NCBI GenBank assembly: GCA_001580565.1 | Contig: LRBF01000268.1 | Span: 1 to 64,000, forward strand | DNA: 64,000 bases | Origin: Caballeronia megalochromosomata | Lineage (GTDB): Bacteria; Pseudomonadota; Gammaproteobacteria; Burkholderiales; Burkholderiaceae | Direction: 5' to 3' | Shown here: in pieces, positions 44,331 to 54,431 of the stretch | Numbering within the stretch: the first letter of the stretch is position 1 | How the letters are laid out: each line of letters starts with the position of its first letter | The notes under the pieces: model-generated | Told to the model about the DNA's origin: nothing | The model's input: the letters and a program-made list of their open reading frames with translations, nothing else | The model's database searches: none | Position numbers and translations under genes: made by a program

Positions 44331-46718
44331 ATGGCACGCGCTCCCGAAGGTATCGGCTTGGCTTTGGCACAACAGGGTTTTCTACTGACTCGTCACTGGC
44401 GCGACACCGCGGCCGGGACGGAAGTCGATTTCTGGCTCGCCACCGACGACGGCCCGAGAAAAATCCGTATTGCGTTGCAGACGAGCGTCGCGTTCATCCG
44501 CGTGGAGGATCGCGCGAAGGCCGAGCCGATCGTCGCCGGCGTGCGGGATGCGTATTTGCGCGAACTGCCGCTCAGGGATTTTCGCCAGAAGCCGGTGCTC
44601 GGCCTCTATTGCCCGCAGTATCGTCAACTGCTCGCGCTCGAAAAGAATCTGAGAAGTGCGGGCGTCAACGTCTTCGAAGCCGATATCCGTCCGCACGAGC
44701 GCTATCTGATGGAGCGCTTCATCACGGCCCCGGCGTGGTTCGAAGGCGGCGAGGGCGACGGTTACGTTGCCAGCGAACTGAAGCCCGCGCCGGATTACCG
44801 GCCGTCGCTGAAAGTCGTTTCGCTCGATATCGAAACGAGCGTGAAAGGTGACCTCTATTCGATCGCGCTCGAAGGCTGCGGCGCGCGTCAGGTTTATATG
44901 CTCGGTCCGCCGAACGGGGACGCCGGACCAACCGATTTTGCGCTCGATTATTGCGAAAGCCGCGCCGACATGCTGCGTCGTTTCAACGCGTGGATCGAGC
45001 GCTACGATCCGGACGCGATCATCGGCTGGAATGTCGTGCAATTCGACCTGCGCATCCTCCAGCGACACGCCGACGATCACGGCGTGCCCCTCACGCTCGG
45101 GCGCGACGGCAGCACGGTCGAATGGCGCGAGCACGGCATGAAGCGCAACCACTTCTTTGTCTCGATTGCGGGAAGGCTCGTGATCGACGGCATCGAGGCG
45201 TTGCGCTCGGCGACGTGGAATTTTCCGTCGTTCAGTCTGGAATACGTCGCGCAGTCGCTACTGGGCGAAGGCAAGGCGATCGACAGTCCGTACGCGCGCA
45301 TGGACGAAATCGAGCGGCGCTTTCAGGAGGACAAGCCCGCGCTCGCGCGCTACAACCTGAGCGACTGCGAACTGGTCACGAAGGTTTTCGGCAAGACGGA
45401 GCTGCTGTCGTTTTTGCTCGAACGCGCGACCGTCACCGGACTGCAGGCCGATCGCAGCGGCGGCTCCGTCGCGGCGTTCACGCATCTTTATATGCCGCGG
45501 ATGCATCGGCTCGGCTATGTCGCGCCGAATCTAGGCGATGTGCCGGAGGAGGCGAGCCCCGGCGGCTTCGTGATGGACTCGCGCCCCGGTCTCTATGATT
45601 CCGTGCTGGTGCTGGACTACAAGAGTCTGTATCCGTCGATCATCCGCACGTTTCTGATCGATCCGGCCGGGCTCGCGCAGGGCATCGCCGCGCCGGACGA
45701 CGCCGATACCGTGCCGGGCTTTCGCGGCGCGCGTTTTTCGCGCGACACGCATTGCCTGCCCGCGATCGTCGCGCAGGTGTGGGAAGGGCGCGAGGCGGCG
45801 AAACGCCAGCGCAACAAGCCGCTGTCGCAGGCGCTCAAGATCATCATGAACTCGTTCTACGGCGTGCTGGGATCGAGCGGCTGCCGCTTCTTCGATCCGC
45901 GTCTCGCGTCGTCGATCACGATGCGCGGTCACGAAATCATGCATCGCACGCGCGAGCTCATCGAGGCGCGCGGTTACAGCGTGATCTACGGCGACACGGA
46001 CTCGACCTTCGTGTGGCTGCGACGCGCGCGCGATGAAGACGACGCCGCGCGAATCGGCCGCGCGCTCGTCGCGCATGTGAACGAATACTGGCGCGAGCAT
46101 CTGAGCGAAACATTCGGACTCGAAAGCGCGCTCGAACTGCAATTCGAAACGCATTTCAGACGCTTTCTGATGCCGACGATCCGCGGCACGGAAGAGGGCA
46201 GCAAGAAGCGCTACGCAGGCCTGACGACGCGCGCGGACGGCAGCGAGGAAATCATCTACAAGGGCCTCGAAACGGTGCGCACCGACTGGACGCCGCTCGC
46301 GCAACGCTTCCAGCAGGAGCTCTATATGCGTGTCTTCAAGGGCGAGGCGTACGAGGACTACGTACGCGAATACGTCGGGCGCACGCGGCGCGGCGAGATG
46401 GACGAACTGCTGGTGTATCGCAAGCGCCTACGCCGCACGCTCGGCGACTATCAGCGCAACGTGCCGCCGCACGTTCGCGCCGCGCGCATCGCCGATGAAT
46501 ACAACGCGCGCGCCGGTCGTCCGCTGCAATATCAGAACGGCGGCTGGATCAGCTACGTGATGACCGCGGCCGGTCCCGAGCCAGTGGAAGCGCGAAACAC
46601 GCCGATCGATTACGAGCACTATGTGAGCAAGCAGCTTCAGCCGGTCGCGGACGGCATCCTGCCGTTCCTGCGCGACGACTTCAACGCGCTGATGTCCGGC
46701 CAGAAAGAGTTGTTCTAA
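44331..46718 (+). CDS. polB: DNA polymerase II (family B)
   Basis: 795 residues, the usual length for Pol II. The exonuclease motif DIET (D166) and [10 protein letters not shown] mark the proofreading domain, and [13 protein letters not shown] its third motif. Polymerase motifs: [11 protein letters not shown] (D429), [20 protein letters not shown] (D555, D557). SOS-associated translesion and replication-restart polymerase. No clear LexA-type box was seen upstream. Transcription must begin in the short gap after the flhDC terminators. Confidence 0.95.
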   Translation: MARAPEGIGLALAQQGFLLTRHWRDTAAGTEVDFWLATDDGPRKIRIALQTSVAFIRVEDRAKAEPIVAGVRDAYLRELPLRDFRQKPVLGLYCPQYRQLLALEKNLRSAGVNVFEADIRPHERYLMERFITAPAWFEGGEGDGYVASELKPAPDYRPSLKVVSLDIETSVKGDLYSIALEGCGARQVYMLGPPNGDAGPTDFALDYCESRADMLRRFNAWIERYDPDAIIGWNVVQFDLRILQRHADDHGVPLTLGRDGSTVEWREHGMKRNHFFVSIAGRLVIDGIEALRSATWNFPSFSLEYVAQSLLGEGKAIDSPYARMDEIERRFQEDKPALARYNLSDCELVTKVFGKTELLSFLLERATVTGLQADRSGGSVAAFTHLYMPRMHRLGYVAPNLGDVPEEASPGGFVMDSRPGLYDSVLVLDYKSLYPSIIRTFLIDPAGLAQGIAAPDDADTVPGFRGARFSRDTHCLPAIVAQVWEGREAAKRQRNKPLSQALKIIMNSFYGVLGSSGCRFFDPRLASSITMRGHEIMHRTRELIEARGYSVIYGDTDSTFVWLRRARDEDDAARIGRALVAHVNEYWREHLSETFGLESALELQFETHFRRFLMPTIRGTEEGSKKRYAGLTTRADGSEEIIYKGLETVRTDWTPLAQRFQQELYMRVFKGEAYEDYVREYVGRTRRGEMDELLVYRKRLRRTLGDYQRNVPPHVRAARIADEYNARAGRPLQYQNGGWISYVMTAAGPEPVEARNTPIDYEHYVSKQLQPVADGILPFLRDDFNALMSGQKELF

Positions 46719-46943
46719 ATCAGAAGCGCACGCCGAAACCCGCCTCGATGATTTTTGGCGCAATAGTTCTCATTTGCGCATCGCAAGAACAGGCGGTGAA
46801 ACGTTTGCGCGCCGCCGTTGCAACCGCATGGACAGACAATTGATCTGCCTGCGTTCGCAGCCACTCACACGCGGGGTTACGCGTTTTGCGGACCTTGCGT
46901 AGATTGATCTCATGTCAGCACATTCAAGCAAACGAGGTCAGCA

Positions 46944-47183
46944 GTGGACTCCACTCCAATCGAATATTTAGGCTGTGAGCTTTCGGTCATCGTCCGGCAC
47001 GTGTCCGGAGAATTCGTGGCGACGCTCCTGATCGAGCGGCCCGGCGGCGTGCGGCGCGCGATCGGACCGCTTCGCGCATTCCCGACGGCGCAAGCCGCGG
47101 CGAACTACGCGATCGAATGCGGCAAGGCGGAGCTCGACGGCCGGCTGGCCGCGCGCTCTCCGCGCGTCGCGGTATCGGGTTGA
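46944..47183 (+). CDS. Hypothetical protein (79 aa)
   Basis: 79 residues from a GTG at 46944, with GAGG 7 bp upstream. Predicted small soluble alpha/beta protein (LSVIVRHVSGEFVATLLIERPG, then an Ala-rich helix). No signal peptide and no recognised domain. Alone between polB and the DUF3574 gene; coding character and ribosome-binding site support a real gene, but evidence is modest. Confidence 0.5.
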   Translation: MDSTPIEYLGCELSVIVRHVSGEFVATLLIERPGGVRRAIGPLRAFPTAQAAANYAIECGKAELDGRLAARSPRVAVSG

Positions 47184-47323
47184 AATCGCCGTCGGGTATT
47201 AGACCTGCCTGAGATCGCATCCCGCGGCGGATGTCGCACGTCATGCGCGGCGAGCGCGCAAACAAAAAGCGCCATCCGGCCCGGCGCTATAACATGGCGT
47301 ACTCCGTTCATTAAGCGCCGGTT

Positions 47324-47734
47324 ATGTTCGCATATCGAACGATTTCGCTGCTTGCACTTGCGACGATCCTTTCGGCCTGCGCGACGCCAGCCAGGGAAAC
47401 GTGCGCGACGGGCGAGATGCGCGTCGTGAACGACCTCATCTATTTCGGCACGGCAAAACCCTCGGATTTCGTCACGCCCGAGGAATTCGACGACTTCCTG
47501 CGCGCCGAAGTCACGCCGCGTTTCCCGCAGGGCTTCACGACATGGGGCGCGAGCGGGCAATGGCGCGCCGCGAACGGCTCGATCGTGCACGAACCGACCT
47601 GGGTGCTGAGCCTCGCCCATCTCGACGACGAAGCGAGCGACAAGGCCATCGGCGAAATTCGCGAGCACTATCGCGTGCGCTTCGAACAGGAATCGACGCT
47701 GCGCGTGCGCCATACGGCGTGCGCGTCCTTTTAG
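47324..47734 (+). CDS. DUF3574 lipoprotein
   Basis: 136 residues. Lipoprotein signal ATILSAC (Cys about 19), then the DUF3574 domain: MRVVNDLIYFGTAKPSDFVTPEEFDDFLRAEVTPRFPQGFTTW and a C-terminal YRVRFEQESTLRVRHTACASF. The segment resembles a small ferredoxin-like fold with conserved acidic and aromatic residues. Role unknown; members occur next to exporters and porins. An MFS exporter follows 65 bp downstream on the same strand. Confidence 0.8.
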   Translation: MFAYRTISLLALATILSACATPARETCATGEMRVVNDLIYFGTAKPSDFVTPEEFDDFLRAEVTPRFPQGFTTWGASGQWRAANGSIVHEPTWVLSLAHLDDEASDKAIGEIREHYRVRFEQESTLRVRHTACASF

Positions 47735-47799
47735 GAACTTGTCGATGCGCCTGTCCGTTACCATACGGCGCGCCACTCATCCTGAAAACACAACGCTCG

Positions 47800-49203
47800 A
47801 TGACGAATCATGCGCACGAACCAGAACGCGTCAATTACTGGGCGGTGATCTCCGTTCTGCTCGGCTCGTTTCTGGGCAATCTGGATTCGTCGATCGCCAA
47901 TGTCGCGCTGCCGACGATCGCGCATGACCTGTCGCGCCCGGCCGCGGAAACGGTGTGGGTCGTGACGGCATATCAGCTCGCGGTCGCGGTGTCGGTGCTG
48001 CCGCTCGCGGCGCTCGGCGAGATGACCGGCTTCAGGCGCGTGTTTCTCGGCGGCGTCGTGATTTTCACGGCGGCATCGCTCGCGTGCGCGGCGGCGCCGG
48101 ATCTGCCGCTGCTCATCGCGGCGCGCGCGTTGCAGGGCGTCGGCGGCGCATGCATGTCGACGATCGTGCCCGCGCTGCTGCGACAGGTCTATCCGCCCAG
48201 GCTCGTAGGGCGCGGCATCGCGCTGCTCGGTCTTGCCGTGGCGCTATCGGCCGCGCTCGGTCCGACCGTCGCGGCGGGCATTCTCTCCGTCGCCAGCTGG
48301 CGCTGGCTCTTCGCAGTCAACGTGCCGCTCGGCGTATTCGGACTGTGTCTCGCGAGCGCGACGCTTCCGCGCAACGCGCCGTCCGTCGCGCCGGAACGCC
48401 GCTTCGATTACACCGGCGCGCTGCTGAGCGCCGGCGCGATCGCGCTCTTCATTCTCGGCGTCGGCGGTTTGGGTGCGGGCGAGGGGCAGACGGCATCGGC
48501 GCACGCGGCGAGCGAAGGCATGCGCTTTCACGCGCTGCCTTTGATCGAGATCGCGCTCGCATGCATCGCGGGCTTCGCACTCATGCGCCATCAGCGCGGA
48601 CGGACCGCGCCGCTCGTGCCACTCGATCTGCTGCGCATTCCGATCCTCGCGTTGTCCGGGCTGACGTCGATTTGCTCATACGTCGCGCAGACGCTCGCGT
48701 ATCTCGCCCTGCCGTTCATGCTCCAGCATCAGCTCGCGCGCACCGCGACCACGACGGGCCTGCTCGTCACGCCCTGGCCGCTCGTGATCGTGTTCGTCGC
48801 GCCATTTGCCGGACGTCTCTCCGATCGTCACGCGCCGGGACTCGTCGGCGGCATCGGGCTTGCGATCATGGCGACGGGTCTGTGCCTGCTGATCGGCTTG
48901 CCGGCCGAGCCATCGAATGTCGATATCGCGTGGCGCGTCGCGATTTGCGGCATCGGCTTCGGCTTCTTCCAGACGCCCAACAACCGCATCATGCTGACCT
49001 CCGCCCCGCACGAACGCAGCGGCGCGGCGGGCGGCCTGATGACGATGGCGCGCATGATCGGCCTTTCGCTCGGCGCGGCGCTCGCGGCGGTGGCGTTCGG
49101 TCTCTACGGGCAACGCGGCGCACAGGTCGCGCTCGCGGGCGCGGCTGCGTCGGCGGGGCTTGGCGTGATCGTCGGCGTGGTGCGGGTGGTGCGCACGCGA
49201 TAA
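47800..49203 (+). CDS. MFS transporter, DHA2/EmrB-like
   Basis: 467 residues from the ATG at 47800. About 14 membrane helices; motif C-like and DHA2 signatures include LLGSFLGNLDSSIANVALPTIAHDL (helix 1), WVVTAYQLAVAVSVLPLAALGE, LQGVGGACMSTIVPALL and ASWRWLFAVNVPLG. Proton-driven drug/metabolite exporter. A cytosolic loop of about 30 residues splits the two halves. No adjacent regulator or membrane-fusion protein, so it probably works alone at the inner membrane. Confidence 0.87.
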   Translation: MTNHAHEPERVNYWAVISVLLGSFLGNLDSSIANVALPTIAHDLSRPAAETVWVVTAYQLAVAVSVLPLAALGEMTGFRRVFLGGVVIFTAASLACAAAPDLPLLIAARALQGVGGACMSTIVPALLRQVYPPRLVGRGIALLGLAVALSAALGPTVAAGILSVASWRWLFAVNVPLGVFGLCLASATLPRNAPSVAPERRFDYTGALLSAGAIALFILGVGGLGAGEGQTASAHAASEGMRFHALPLIEIALACIAGFALMRHQRGRTAPLVPLDLLRIPILALSGLTSICSYVAQTLAYLALPFMLQHQLARTATTTGLLVTPWPLVIVFVAPFAGRLSDRHAPGLVGGIGLAIMATGLCLLIGLPAEPSNVDIAWRVAICGIGFGFFQTPNNRIMLTSAPHERSGAAGGLMTMARMIGLSLGAALAAVAFGLYGQRGAQVALAGAAASAGLGVIVGVVRVVRTR

Positions 49204-49430
49204 AGCGCTCGAGGCGATTCTTTCTCGAAATATCGGAGAATCGGCCGATTCCTAACGCCGATCGCCGCGTTTGACTCAATAATTTACAGATTCGCTCATC
49301 ACGTCAGATACGCTACGCCGCCCGTTCTTGTGTTCACGCATGGCGCGGACACGATTGTCAGGTGCGGTAGTGCCTTTTGGCGAGCCAGGTTGTCGTCGTC
49401 ATGACCGGTGGTCGAAGTTATGGAGGGTAT

Positions 49431-50279
49431 GTGTTTCTGAACGGCTTTTATATCAATCTCGACAGATCCGTCGAGCGGCGCGATTTCCTGAATGATCAGC
49501 TTCACGCACTCGGCCTGCAATCGCGAATACAACGTTTCGCCGCGGTGAATGGAGCCACGGGCCCGTTCGACACGCCGCGACAAAATGGCGTCTGGGCGTG
49601 TCGCCAGTCGCACGAAACCTTGATCGCGCAAGCCGATGAAGATACAGCAACCATCGTGCTGGAAGACGACGTCGAGCTCAGCTCGCATTTTCCCCGTCTT
49701 CTTACGGACGACACGATGCGATGGCTCGTCGAGACGGACCCGACCGTCGACATGGTATGGCTCGATTGCGCAACCTATTGGGACAAGGCGCCGTTGTTGC
49801 TGGACGCGATGGAGCGGGTGATGGGTCACACTGAGACCGGGCTCATTCGGAATCAGTTATCGACGGTGTACATGGCCGAGGCTCAGGATTGCTACTCCTA
49901 CGCATCGGCGGCTTACATCGTGACGCCGGCGGGCAAGCGAACCCTCGCGCGCCTGTTCGACTGGGCCCGCACGCAACCGGGTACGCCTATCGATACGCTC
50001 TATAACTACTGGATTCATAGAGGCGAACTGAAGGCCAGGATATTCGTTCCCTTTCTCGTGACACCGCGTCTCGCCGCCGGCTCGACCATCGAGCACGATG
50101 CATCTGAAGTGGTGGATCTCGACGACATGCATTGGGGAGCCGTCTTTCGGCGCGTGCTGTTCGCCGACAGTTCCCGAGAAGAGTTCGCTGGACTGGAACC
50201 GTTCGCTTCGATGCCGCCGCGGTCCGTCCAGTACGAACTCGGATTCAAAATCTTCGAACGCTTCAGGACGCGCAGCTGA
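49431..50279 (+). CDS. Glycosyltransferase family 25 (LPS-type) protein
   Basis: 282 residues from a GTG at 49431, chosen for GGAGGG just upstream and because FYINLDRSVERRDFLNDQL is the family N-terminus. An upstream ATG (49401) and TTG (49377) are alternatives. GT25 features: TIVLEDDVELSSHF (DxD-like metal site), QDCYSYASAAYIVTPAGKRTLARL and PIDTLYNYWI. Transfers a sugar, often galactose, to LPS or a glycoprotein. Base composition is visibly lower in GC than the neighbours and it has no LPS gene around it, so it may be a transferred solitary gene. Confidence 0.8.
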   Translation: MFLNGFYINLDRSVERRDFLNDQLHALGLQSRIQRFAAVNGATGPFDTPRQNGVWACRQSHETLIAQADEDTATIVLEDDVELSSHFPRLLTDDTMRWLVETDPTVDMVWLDCATYWDKAPLLLDAMERVMGHTETGLIRNQLSTVYMAEAQDCYSYASAAYIVTPAGKRTLARLFDWARTQPGTPIDTLYNYWIHRGELKARIFVPFLVTPRLAAGSTIEHDASEVVDLDDMHWGAVFRRVLFADSSREEFAGLEPFASMPPRSVQYELGFKIFERFRTRS

Positions 50280-50288
50280 CTGCGAGAC

Positions 50289-50696
50289 TCATGTTCCAGC
50301 AACGCCCGTCGTGGTGATCATCGAGTACCCGCGCGGCTCCAGTACCAGCTCCTCCGCGAGATTCCACGCAAGCCCGCGCGCACGGACCCGGCGCGTCGGC
50401 TTGATGTTCTGACGACGGCGCACCAGTGTGCGCACCGCGCGAGCGAGCGCGAGATCGATTGCGCCACGCCAGTCCCGCGCAATCGACGTCGCGACGACCT
50501 TGTTTTCGCGATTCAACTGCACCTCCACCTGACAGCGCTTGTCGACGCCGCCGCGCGGACCGTTGATGTCGGACAGGCTGACCGTCGCCTTCGAGATCAG
50601 CCACGCGAGGCGGCGAAAGACGAATTCGCTGCGCGCCTTCGCGAGCTCGTGCATCGCAATGGCTTCGGGGTCGCGGGACTTGAACAGGACTTTCAT
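50289..50696 (-). CDS. HPF/RaiA-like ribosome-associated protein
   Basis: 135 residues from the ATG at 50696, with AAGGAGG 5 bp upstream. The beta-alpha fold of ribosome hibernation factors is suggested by FVFRRLAWLISKATVSLSDINGPRGGVDKRCQVEVQLNR and a following basic helix (DLALARAVRTLVRRRQN), but an N-terminal strand typical of RaiA is short, so it is a divergent member. Predicted to bind ribosomes in stationary or stress conditions. The upstream palindrome at 50772-50792 places it under the NhaR-like regulator. Confidence 0.72.
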   Translation of the reverse strand: MKVLFKSRDPEAIAMHELAKARSEFVFRRLAWLISKATVSLSDINGPRGGVDKRCQVEVQLNRENKVVATSIARDWRGAIDLALARAVRTLVRRRQNIKPTRRVRARGLAWNLAEELVLEPRGYSMITTTGVAGT

Positions 50697-50771
50697 GGAC
50701 GCCTCCTTGTTGGACATGGGATCAGCGTAAGGCGTCCGTGCAGTACGTAAAAGCAGAACCAACGGAAGATA

Positions 50772-50792
50772 AACTTCGAAAAAACCGAAGTT
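50772..50792 (-). promoter_or_regulatory. Palindrome upstream of the HPF-like gene (copy 1)
   Basis: AACTTCG (50772-50778) and CGAAGTT (50786-50792) flank AAAAAAC, ending inside the last codon of the LysR gene. The inner 18 bp are identical to the palindrome at 51711-51728 in the LysR/TerC promoter region. Likely LysR-type binding site. Confidence 0.6.
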
Positions 50793-51672
50793 AGTCCGCG
50801 GCCCGCGCGAGAACCTGCTGCGTCAACGGATGATGCCGCCCGCGCCGCGAGACGATCGCGTGCACTTCCTCCTTCACGTCCGGCGAGCGGCCGAGCCAGC
50901 GCAGGCCGCGCAACAGCGGCGCATCGCCCGCGCCGAATTCCGCGAGCGGAAACACGCCCAGTCCGCGCGCGCCGAACACGGCCATCAGCGCGCTGTCCTC
51001 GAACTCGCCGACGATGCGCGGCGCGATGCCCTGCGTCTCCAGCCAGCGATCGAGCCGCGCGCGCAGCGACGAATGGCCGGTCGGCAGAAGGATGGGCAGC
51101 GCGGCGAGACTCTCCGGAAAGTGATCGATCGCGCTCTTGCGCACGATGGACGACGGCCCGTACCAGTCGACCGGCGAGGCGATCAGCCGCTCGCTCGTGA
51201 GGCGCAGATTCTGATTGTGCGGCGCGGGGTGGCTCGAAAGCACGAGATCGAGCCGGTGCAGCGCGAGTTCGCCGAGCAGCTCGTCGGTTTCGCCTTCGTG
51301 ACAAAGCAGGCGCAGCGAAGGATTGCCGAGCACCGGCGCGAGCAGCGCGTGCGCGGCGAGCTTCGAGATTCCGTCCGACAGCCCCACTGCGAGACGCGCG
51401 AGGGTACCGCTCGCCGCTTCCCGCACTTCGTCCTGGATCGACTGACCGATCTGAAAGATTTCCTCGGCGCGTGCGAATGCCGCCTGTCCCGCTTCGGTCA
51501 TGGTGACGCCGCGTCCCGCCGGCTTGAGCAGTTGATGCCCGAGCGACTTTTCCAGATCACGCACTTGCGCGCTGATGGTCTGCACCGCCATGTCGAGCCG
51601 CTCCGCCGCGCGCGCGAAGCCGCCTTCCTTCACGACGACCCAGAAATAATGCAAATGTCGATAGTTGAGCAT
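50791..51672 (-). CDS. LysR-type regulator, NhaR-like
   Basis: 293 residues from the ATG at 51672; the ATG at 51708 is an alternative. N-terminal helix-turn-helix [45 protein letters not shown] (split over about 1-45) closely resembles NhaR, the Na+/alkaline-pH responsive activator, and a periplasmic-binding-like effector domain follows (about 90-290). Divergent from terC, and transcribed toward the HPF-like gene. Identical palindromes on both sides suggest it regulates both neighbours and itself. Confidence 0.85.
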   Translation of the reverse strand: MLNYRHLHYFWVVVKEGGFARAAERLDMAVQTISAQVRDLEKSLGHQLLKPAGRGVTMTEAGQAAFARAEEIFQIGQSIQDEVREAASGTLARLAVGLSDGISKLAAHALLAPVLGNPSLRLLCHEGETDELLGELALHRLDLVLSSHPAPHNQNLRLTSERLIASPVDWYGPSSIVRKSAIDHFPESLAALPILLPTGHSSLRARLDRWLETQGIAPRIVGEFEDSALMAVFGARGLGVFPLAEFGAGDAPLLRGLRWLGRSPDVKEEVHAIVSRRGRHHPLTQQVLARAAD

Positions 51673-51710
51673 GCGTCGCGTGTCCTCGCGGTTTTCGTGA
51701 TTCTCCAATG

Positions 51711-51728
51711 CTTCGAAAAAACCGAAGT
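51711..51728 (+). promoter_or_regulatory. Palindrome in the LysR/TerC divergent promoter region (copy 2)
   Basis: CTTCG (51711-51715) and CGAAG (51723-51727) around AAAAAAC, identical over 18 bp with 50774-50791. A further GCTTCG half-site follows at 51732. Lies between the LysR start and terC, the canonical place for LysR binding. Confidence 0.6.
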
Positions 51729-51815
51729 ATGGCTTCGATTATCGCTGATTTTTTCGAGCGAGTAATAAGACGATCATGGCGCGATACATCCAGTCAATCG
51801 AACCTTTCCCTGCTC

Positions 51816-52619
51816 ATGGAATATCTTCTTTCGCTCGCCGCCGATCCCGCCGTGTGGGCCGCACTCGTCACGCTGATCGTGATGGAAGTCGTCCTCGGCA
51901 TCGACAATCTCGTCTTCATTTCGATTCTCAGCAACAAGCTGCCCGTCGCGCAACGGGCGCGCACGCAGCGCATCGGCATCATGCTCGCGCTCGTGATGCG
52001 CCTCGCGCTGCTCGGCACGGTCGCGTGGATCGCGAAGCTGACCGCGCCGGTCTTCTCCCTGTTCGATCACGCGTTCTCGTGGCGCGATCTCATCCTGCTC
52101 GCGGGCGGCCTGTTTCTCGTCTGGAAAGCGACCAAGGAGATGCACCATCACGTCGGGAAAGATCACGACGAGGCGCCCGGCGTTGTGTCGAATGTCGTCA
52201 ACATGACGGCGTGGGCGGCAATCGGTCAGATCCTGCTGCTCGACCTCGTCTTTTCCGTCGACAGCATCATCACGGCGGTCGGCATGACCGAACATCTGCC
52301 GATCATGTATATCGCCGTCATTTTCGCCGTCGCGACGATGCTGTTCGCCGCGCAACCGCTCTCGCGCTTCATCGAGCGCAATCCGACGGTCGTGACGCTC
52401 GCGCTCTCGTTCCTGCTCGTGATCGCAATGACGCTGATCGCGGAAGGCTTCGGGACGCACGTACCGAAGGGATATATCTACGCGGCGATGGGCTTTGCCG
52501 GATTCGTCGAAGGGTTGAATCTGCTTGCAAGGCGCATGAAGGGCAAGCGGGAGGCGCACCTACAGACCCAGAACCGTGCACATCTCGATCAACTGAGGAA
52601 TTCCGCCGCGCCCCAATAA
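51816..52619 (+). CDS. TerC family membrane protein
   Basis: 267 residues from the ATG at 51816. About seven to eight membrane helices, with the family acidic motifs [14 protein letters not shown] (helix 1-2) and [16 protein letters not shown] (middle), thought to bind metal ions, and a cytosolic polar C-terminus. TerC/Alx/YgdQ proteins are linked to Mn2+ handling, tellurite and alkaline-pH stress and to membrane protein quality control. Controlled, by position, by the divergent NhaR-like regulator. Confidence 0.87.
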   Translation: MEYLLSLAADPAVWAALVTLIVMEVVLGIDNLVFISILSNKLPVAQRARTQRIGIMLALVMRLALLGTVAWIAKLTAPVFSLFDHAFSWRDLILLAGGLFLVWKATKEMHHHVGKDHDEAPGVVSNVVNMTAWAAIGQILLLDLVFSVDSIITAVGMTEHLPIMYIAVIFAVATMLFAAQPLSRFIERNPTVVTLALSFLLVIAMTLIAEGFGTHVPKGYIYAAMGFAGFVEGLNLLARRMKGKREAHLQTQNRAHLDQLRNSAAPQ

Positions 52620-52897
52620 AAGACGAACATTCGCGCACCTCTCCCGTCACTGTGCGCCGACCCGCAGTTCCCGCGCGCCCGGCGGGAATTCGGCTTGCTT
52701 CTCATGCGGCAAGTGACTACGTTATGCGATAGCGAACGCCCGATTCCTTTCGGTTCCCGAAATATCCACCGATGAATCGCGCGTCGCGTCCATCACGATC
52801 AATCGTCGACAGAAAAGAAAAGAACAGCCGGCGAGCGATTGGTCAGTCGTATACCCGTGGCCTCGCTTCTTCGGAACGCAGGCGACAGGAGGGAAGA

Positions 52898-54427
52898 ATG
52901 AGTCCGCATTGGGAGATCGGCACGGCAAGCGTTGGCTTCGAGCCCATCGCGCCGCAAGCGCTCGCGTCCGTCGCGCGGATCGATCCTTATAGCGTGTGGG
53001 CCAACGCGACGCACTATCGCGACCTGGGTGGCACGCCGCGCGGACGTATTCCGATCGCCATCGAGATGAAGCAGGGCGGCGATACCGCGCAACAATTCGC
53101 GCGGACGATCGAGCGTAACGGCTGGCAGGACTGGATCTGGATGTCGGCGCTCTATCGCGATCCGCCCGCCGCGCTGGAGGCGACGCGCTTCTGCACGGCC
53201 CACGTGACGCGCGAGTTCTACGCGCATCTGAACACCGATCTCGCGGGCAGGTTCGAGCGCTTCACCGAAGCGCTCGTGATCACCTCACACGTCGATGCGC
53301 GCGCGGATCGCGTGCCGGCCGGGCATGCACCCATGCGCGAAGGCCTGGGTAGCGCGATCGTCGGCGTATGCGACGAAGATATCGCGTTCACGCATGCGCG
53401 TTTCTCGGAGGATGCAGCCGGCACGCGCACACGCTTTCAGTGCTTCTGGAATCAGAACGATGCGGTCGAACCGGCAGCGGGTCTCGGCTATGGAAGCGAG
53501 TTGCTCAAACATCAGATGGACGCGTTGCTGAACGATGCGCGCCTTCATGCCGAAACGCCGCATCCGGCGGGCGGTGCACGCATCTATGGATTCGCGCATG
53601 ATGGCCCGGCCGTCGCCGAACTGGCGGGGCGCTATCCTTCGCGCGCGTTGCGGCGTGCCGGTCCCGCGAATAACGACGCGGATCAGGAAACGCCGTTGCC
53701 GATGATCGGCGTGCAGCTCAAACGGCGCTGCCGCACGATGCGCCACGCGTTCGGCCCCTGTCCCGACGCCGAAGTGCTCGACGCCGTCCGCTATGTCGTG
53801 CAGCGCGCGCAGGACATCGGCGGCGCGGCGTGTCATGCGCTCGTCAGCCTGAATGCCGGTCATGTCGCCTGGCAGCAGGATGGCAGTTCGCTCATCGAAA
53901 GCGCGCTCGACGAGTTGATGGACACCGGCGCCTGTTCCGTCGTGCTGCCGTCCGGCAACCTGGATCTCTCGCACTGCCGTGGGGCGCTGACGATCGCGGA
54001 GCACGCGGAGGCCGAATTGCACTGGCCCGTGCGCGCGCATTTCGCATCACCGAGTCTCGCGGAGATCTGGTGCGCGAGCGATGCCGACGCACCCGATGTG
54101 GACGTGCAGATCGTGCCGCCCGACGGGATCGCGAGCGCGTGGCTCACGCTCGGCGACATCGGCACTTATACGCGCGGCGGCGATGCGATCTGCACCGTCG
54201 TGCATCTCGGCCGAGGCGCACGCGGGGCGGGGCACATGATTCTCGTCGCGCTCGCGCCGACCGCCGCGCGCAGCGGCATGCGCCGTGCGGCGGCGGGCGA
54301 GTGGCTCATTCGCCTGAGGAACAACGCGCGCGCGAAGCTCACCGCCTATGCGTGGATGCAGTGCGACGAATCATCCGACGAGACGCCGCTCGTCGTCCCG
54401 TCGCATTCGCGCGATGGCGGCAAGTAA
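52898..54427 (+). CDS. Subtilase-like (S8 fold) protein, probably catalytically inactive
   Basis: 509 residues from the ATG at 52898, with AGGAGG 6 bp upstream; no signal peptide. Segments recall bacterial S8 peptidases: AIVGVCDEDIAFTHARF in place of the Asp-motif strand (D159 retained), AHDGPAVAELAG where the HGTHVAxLAxG helix is expected (catalytic His position Asp235), VSLNAGHVAWQQDGSSLIESAL, and VVLPSGNLDLS with the oxyanion-type Asn354. The GTSxAAP serine motif is absent: the protein stops after a jelly-roll-like segment (GEWLIRLRNNARAKLTAYAWMQ). Alignment is from memory of the family. Role unknown; perhaps a binding or regulatory pseudoprotease. Confidence 0.55.
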   Translation: MSPHWEIGTASVGFEPIAPQALASVARIDPYSVWANATHYRDLGGTPRGRIPIAIEMKQGGDTAQQFARTIERNGWQDWIWMSALYRDPPAALEATRFCTAHVTREFYAHLNTDLAGRFERFTEALVITSHVDARADRVPAGHAPMREGLGSAIVGVCDEDIAFTHARFSEDAAGTRTRFQCFWNQNDAVEPAAGLGYGSELLKHQMDALLNDARLHAETPHPAGGARIYGFAHDGPAVAELAGRYPSRALRRAGPANNDADQETPLPMIGVQLKRRCRTMRHAFGPCPDAEVLDAVRYVVQRAQDIGGAACHALVSLNAGHVAWQQDGSSLIESALDELMDTGACSVVLPSGNLDLSHCRGALTIAEHAEAELHWPVRAHFASPSLAEIWCASDADAPDVDVQIVPPDGIASAWLTLGDIGTYTRGGDAICTVVHLGRGARGAGHMILVALAPTAARSGMRRAAAGEWLIRLRNNARAKLTAYAWMQCDESSDETPLVVPSHSRDGGK

Positions 54428-54431
54428 GCGC

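Noticed and set aside
44310-44331. LexA (SOS) box before polB
   Set aside because: Pol II genes are often SOS-controlled, but no CTGT-N8-ACAG pattern was seen in the short gap.
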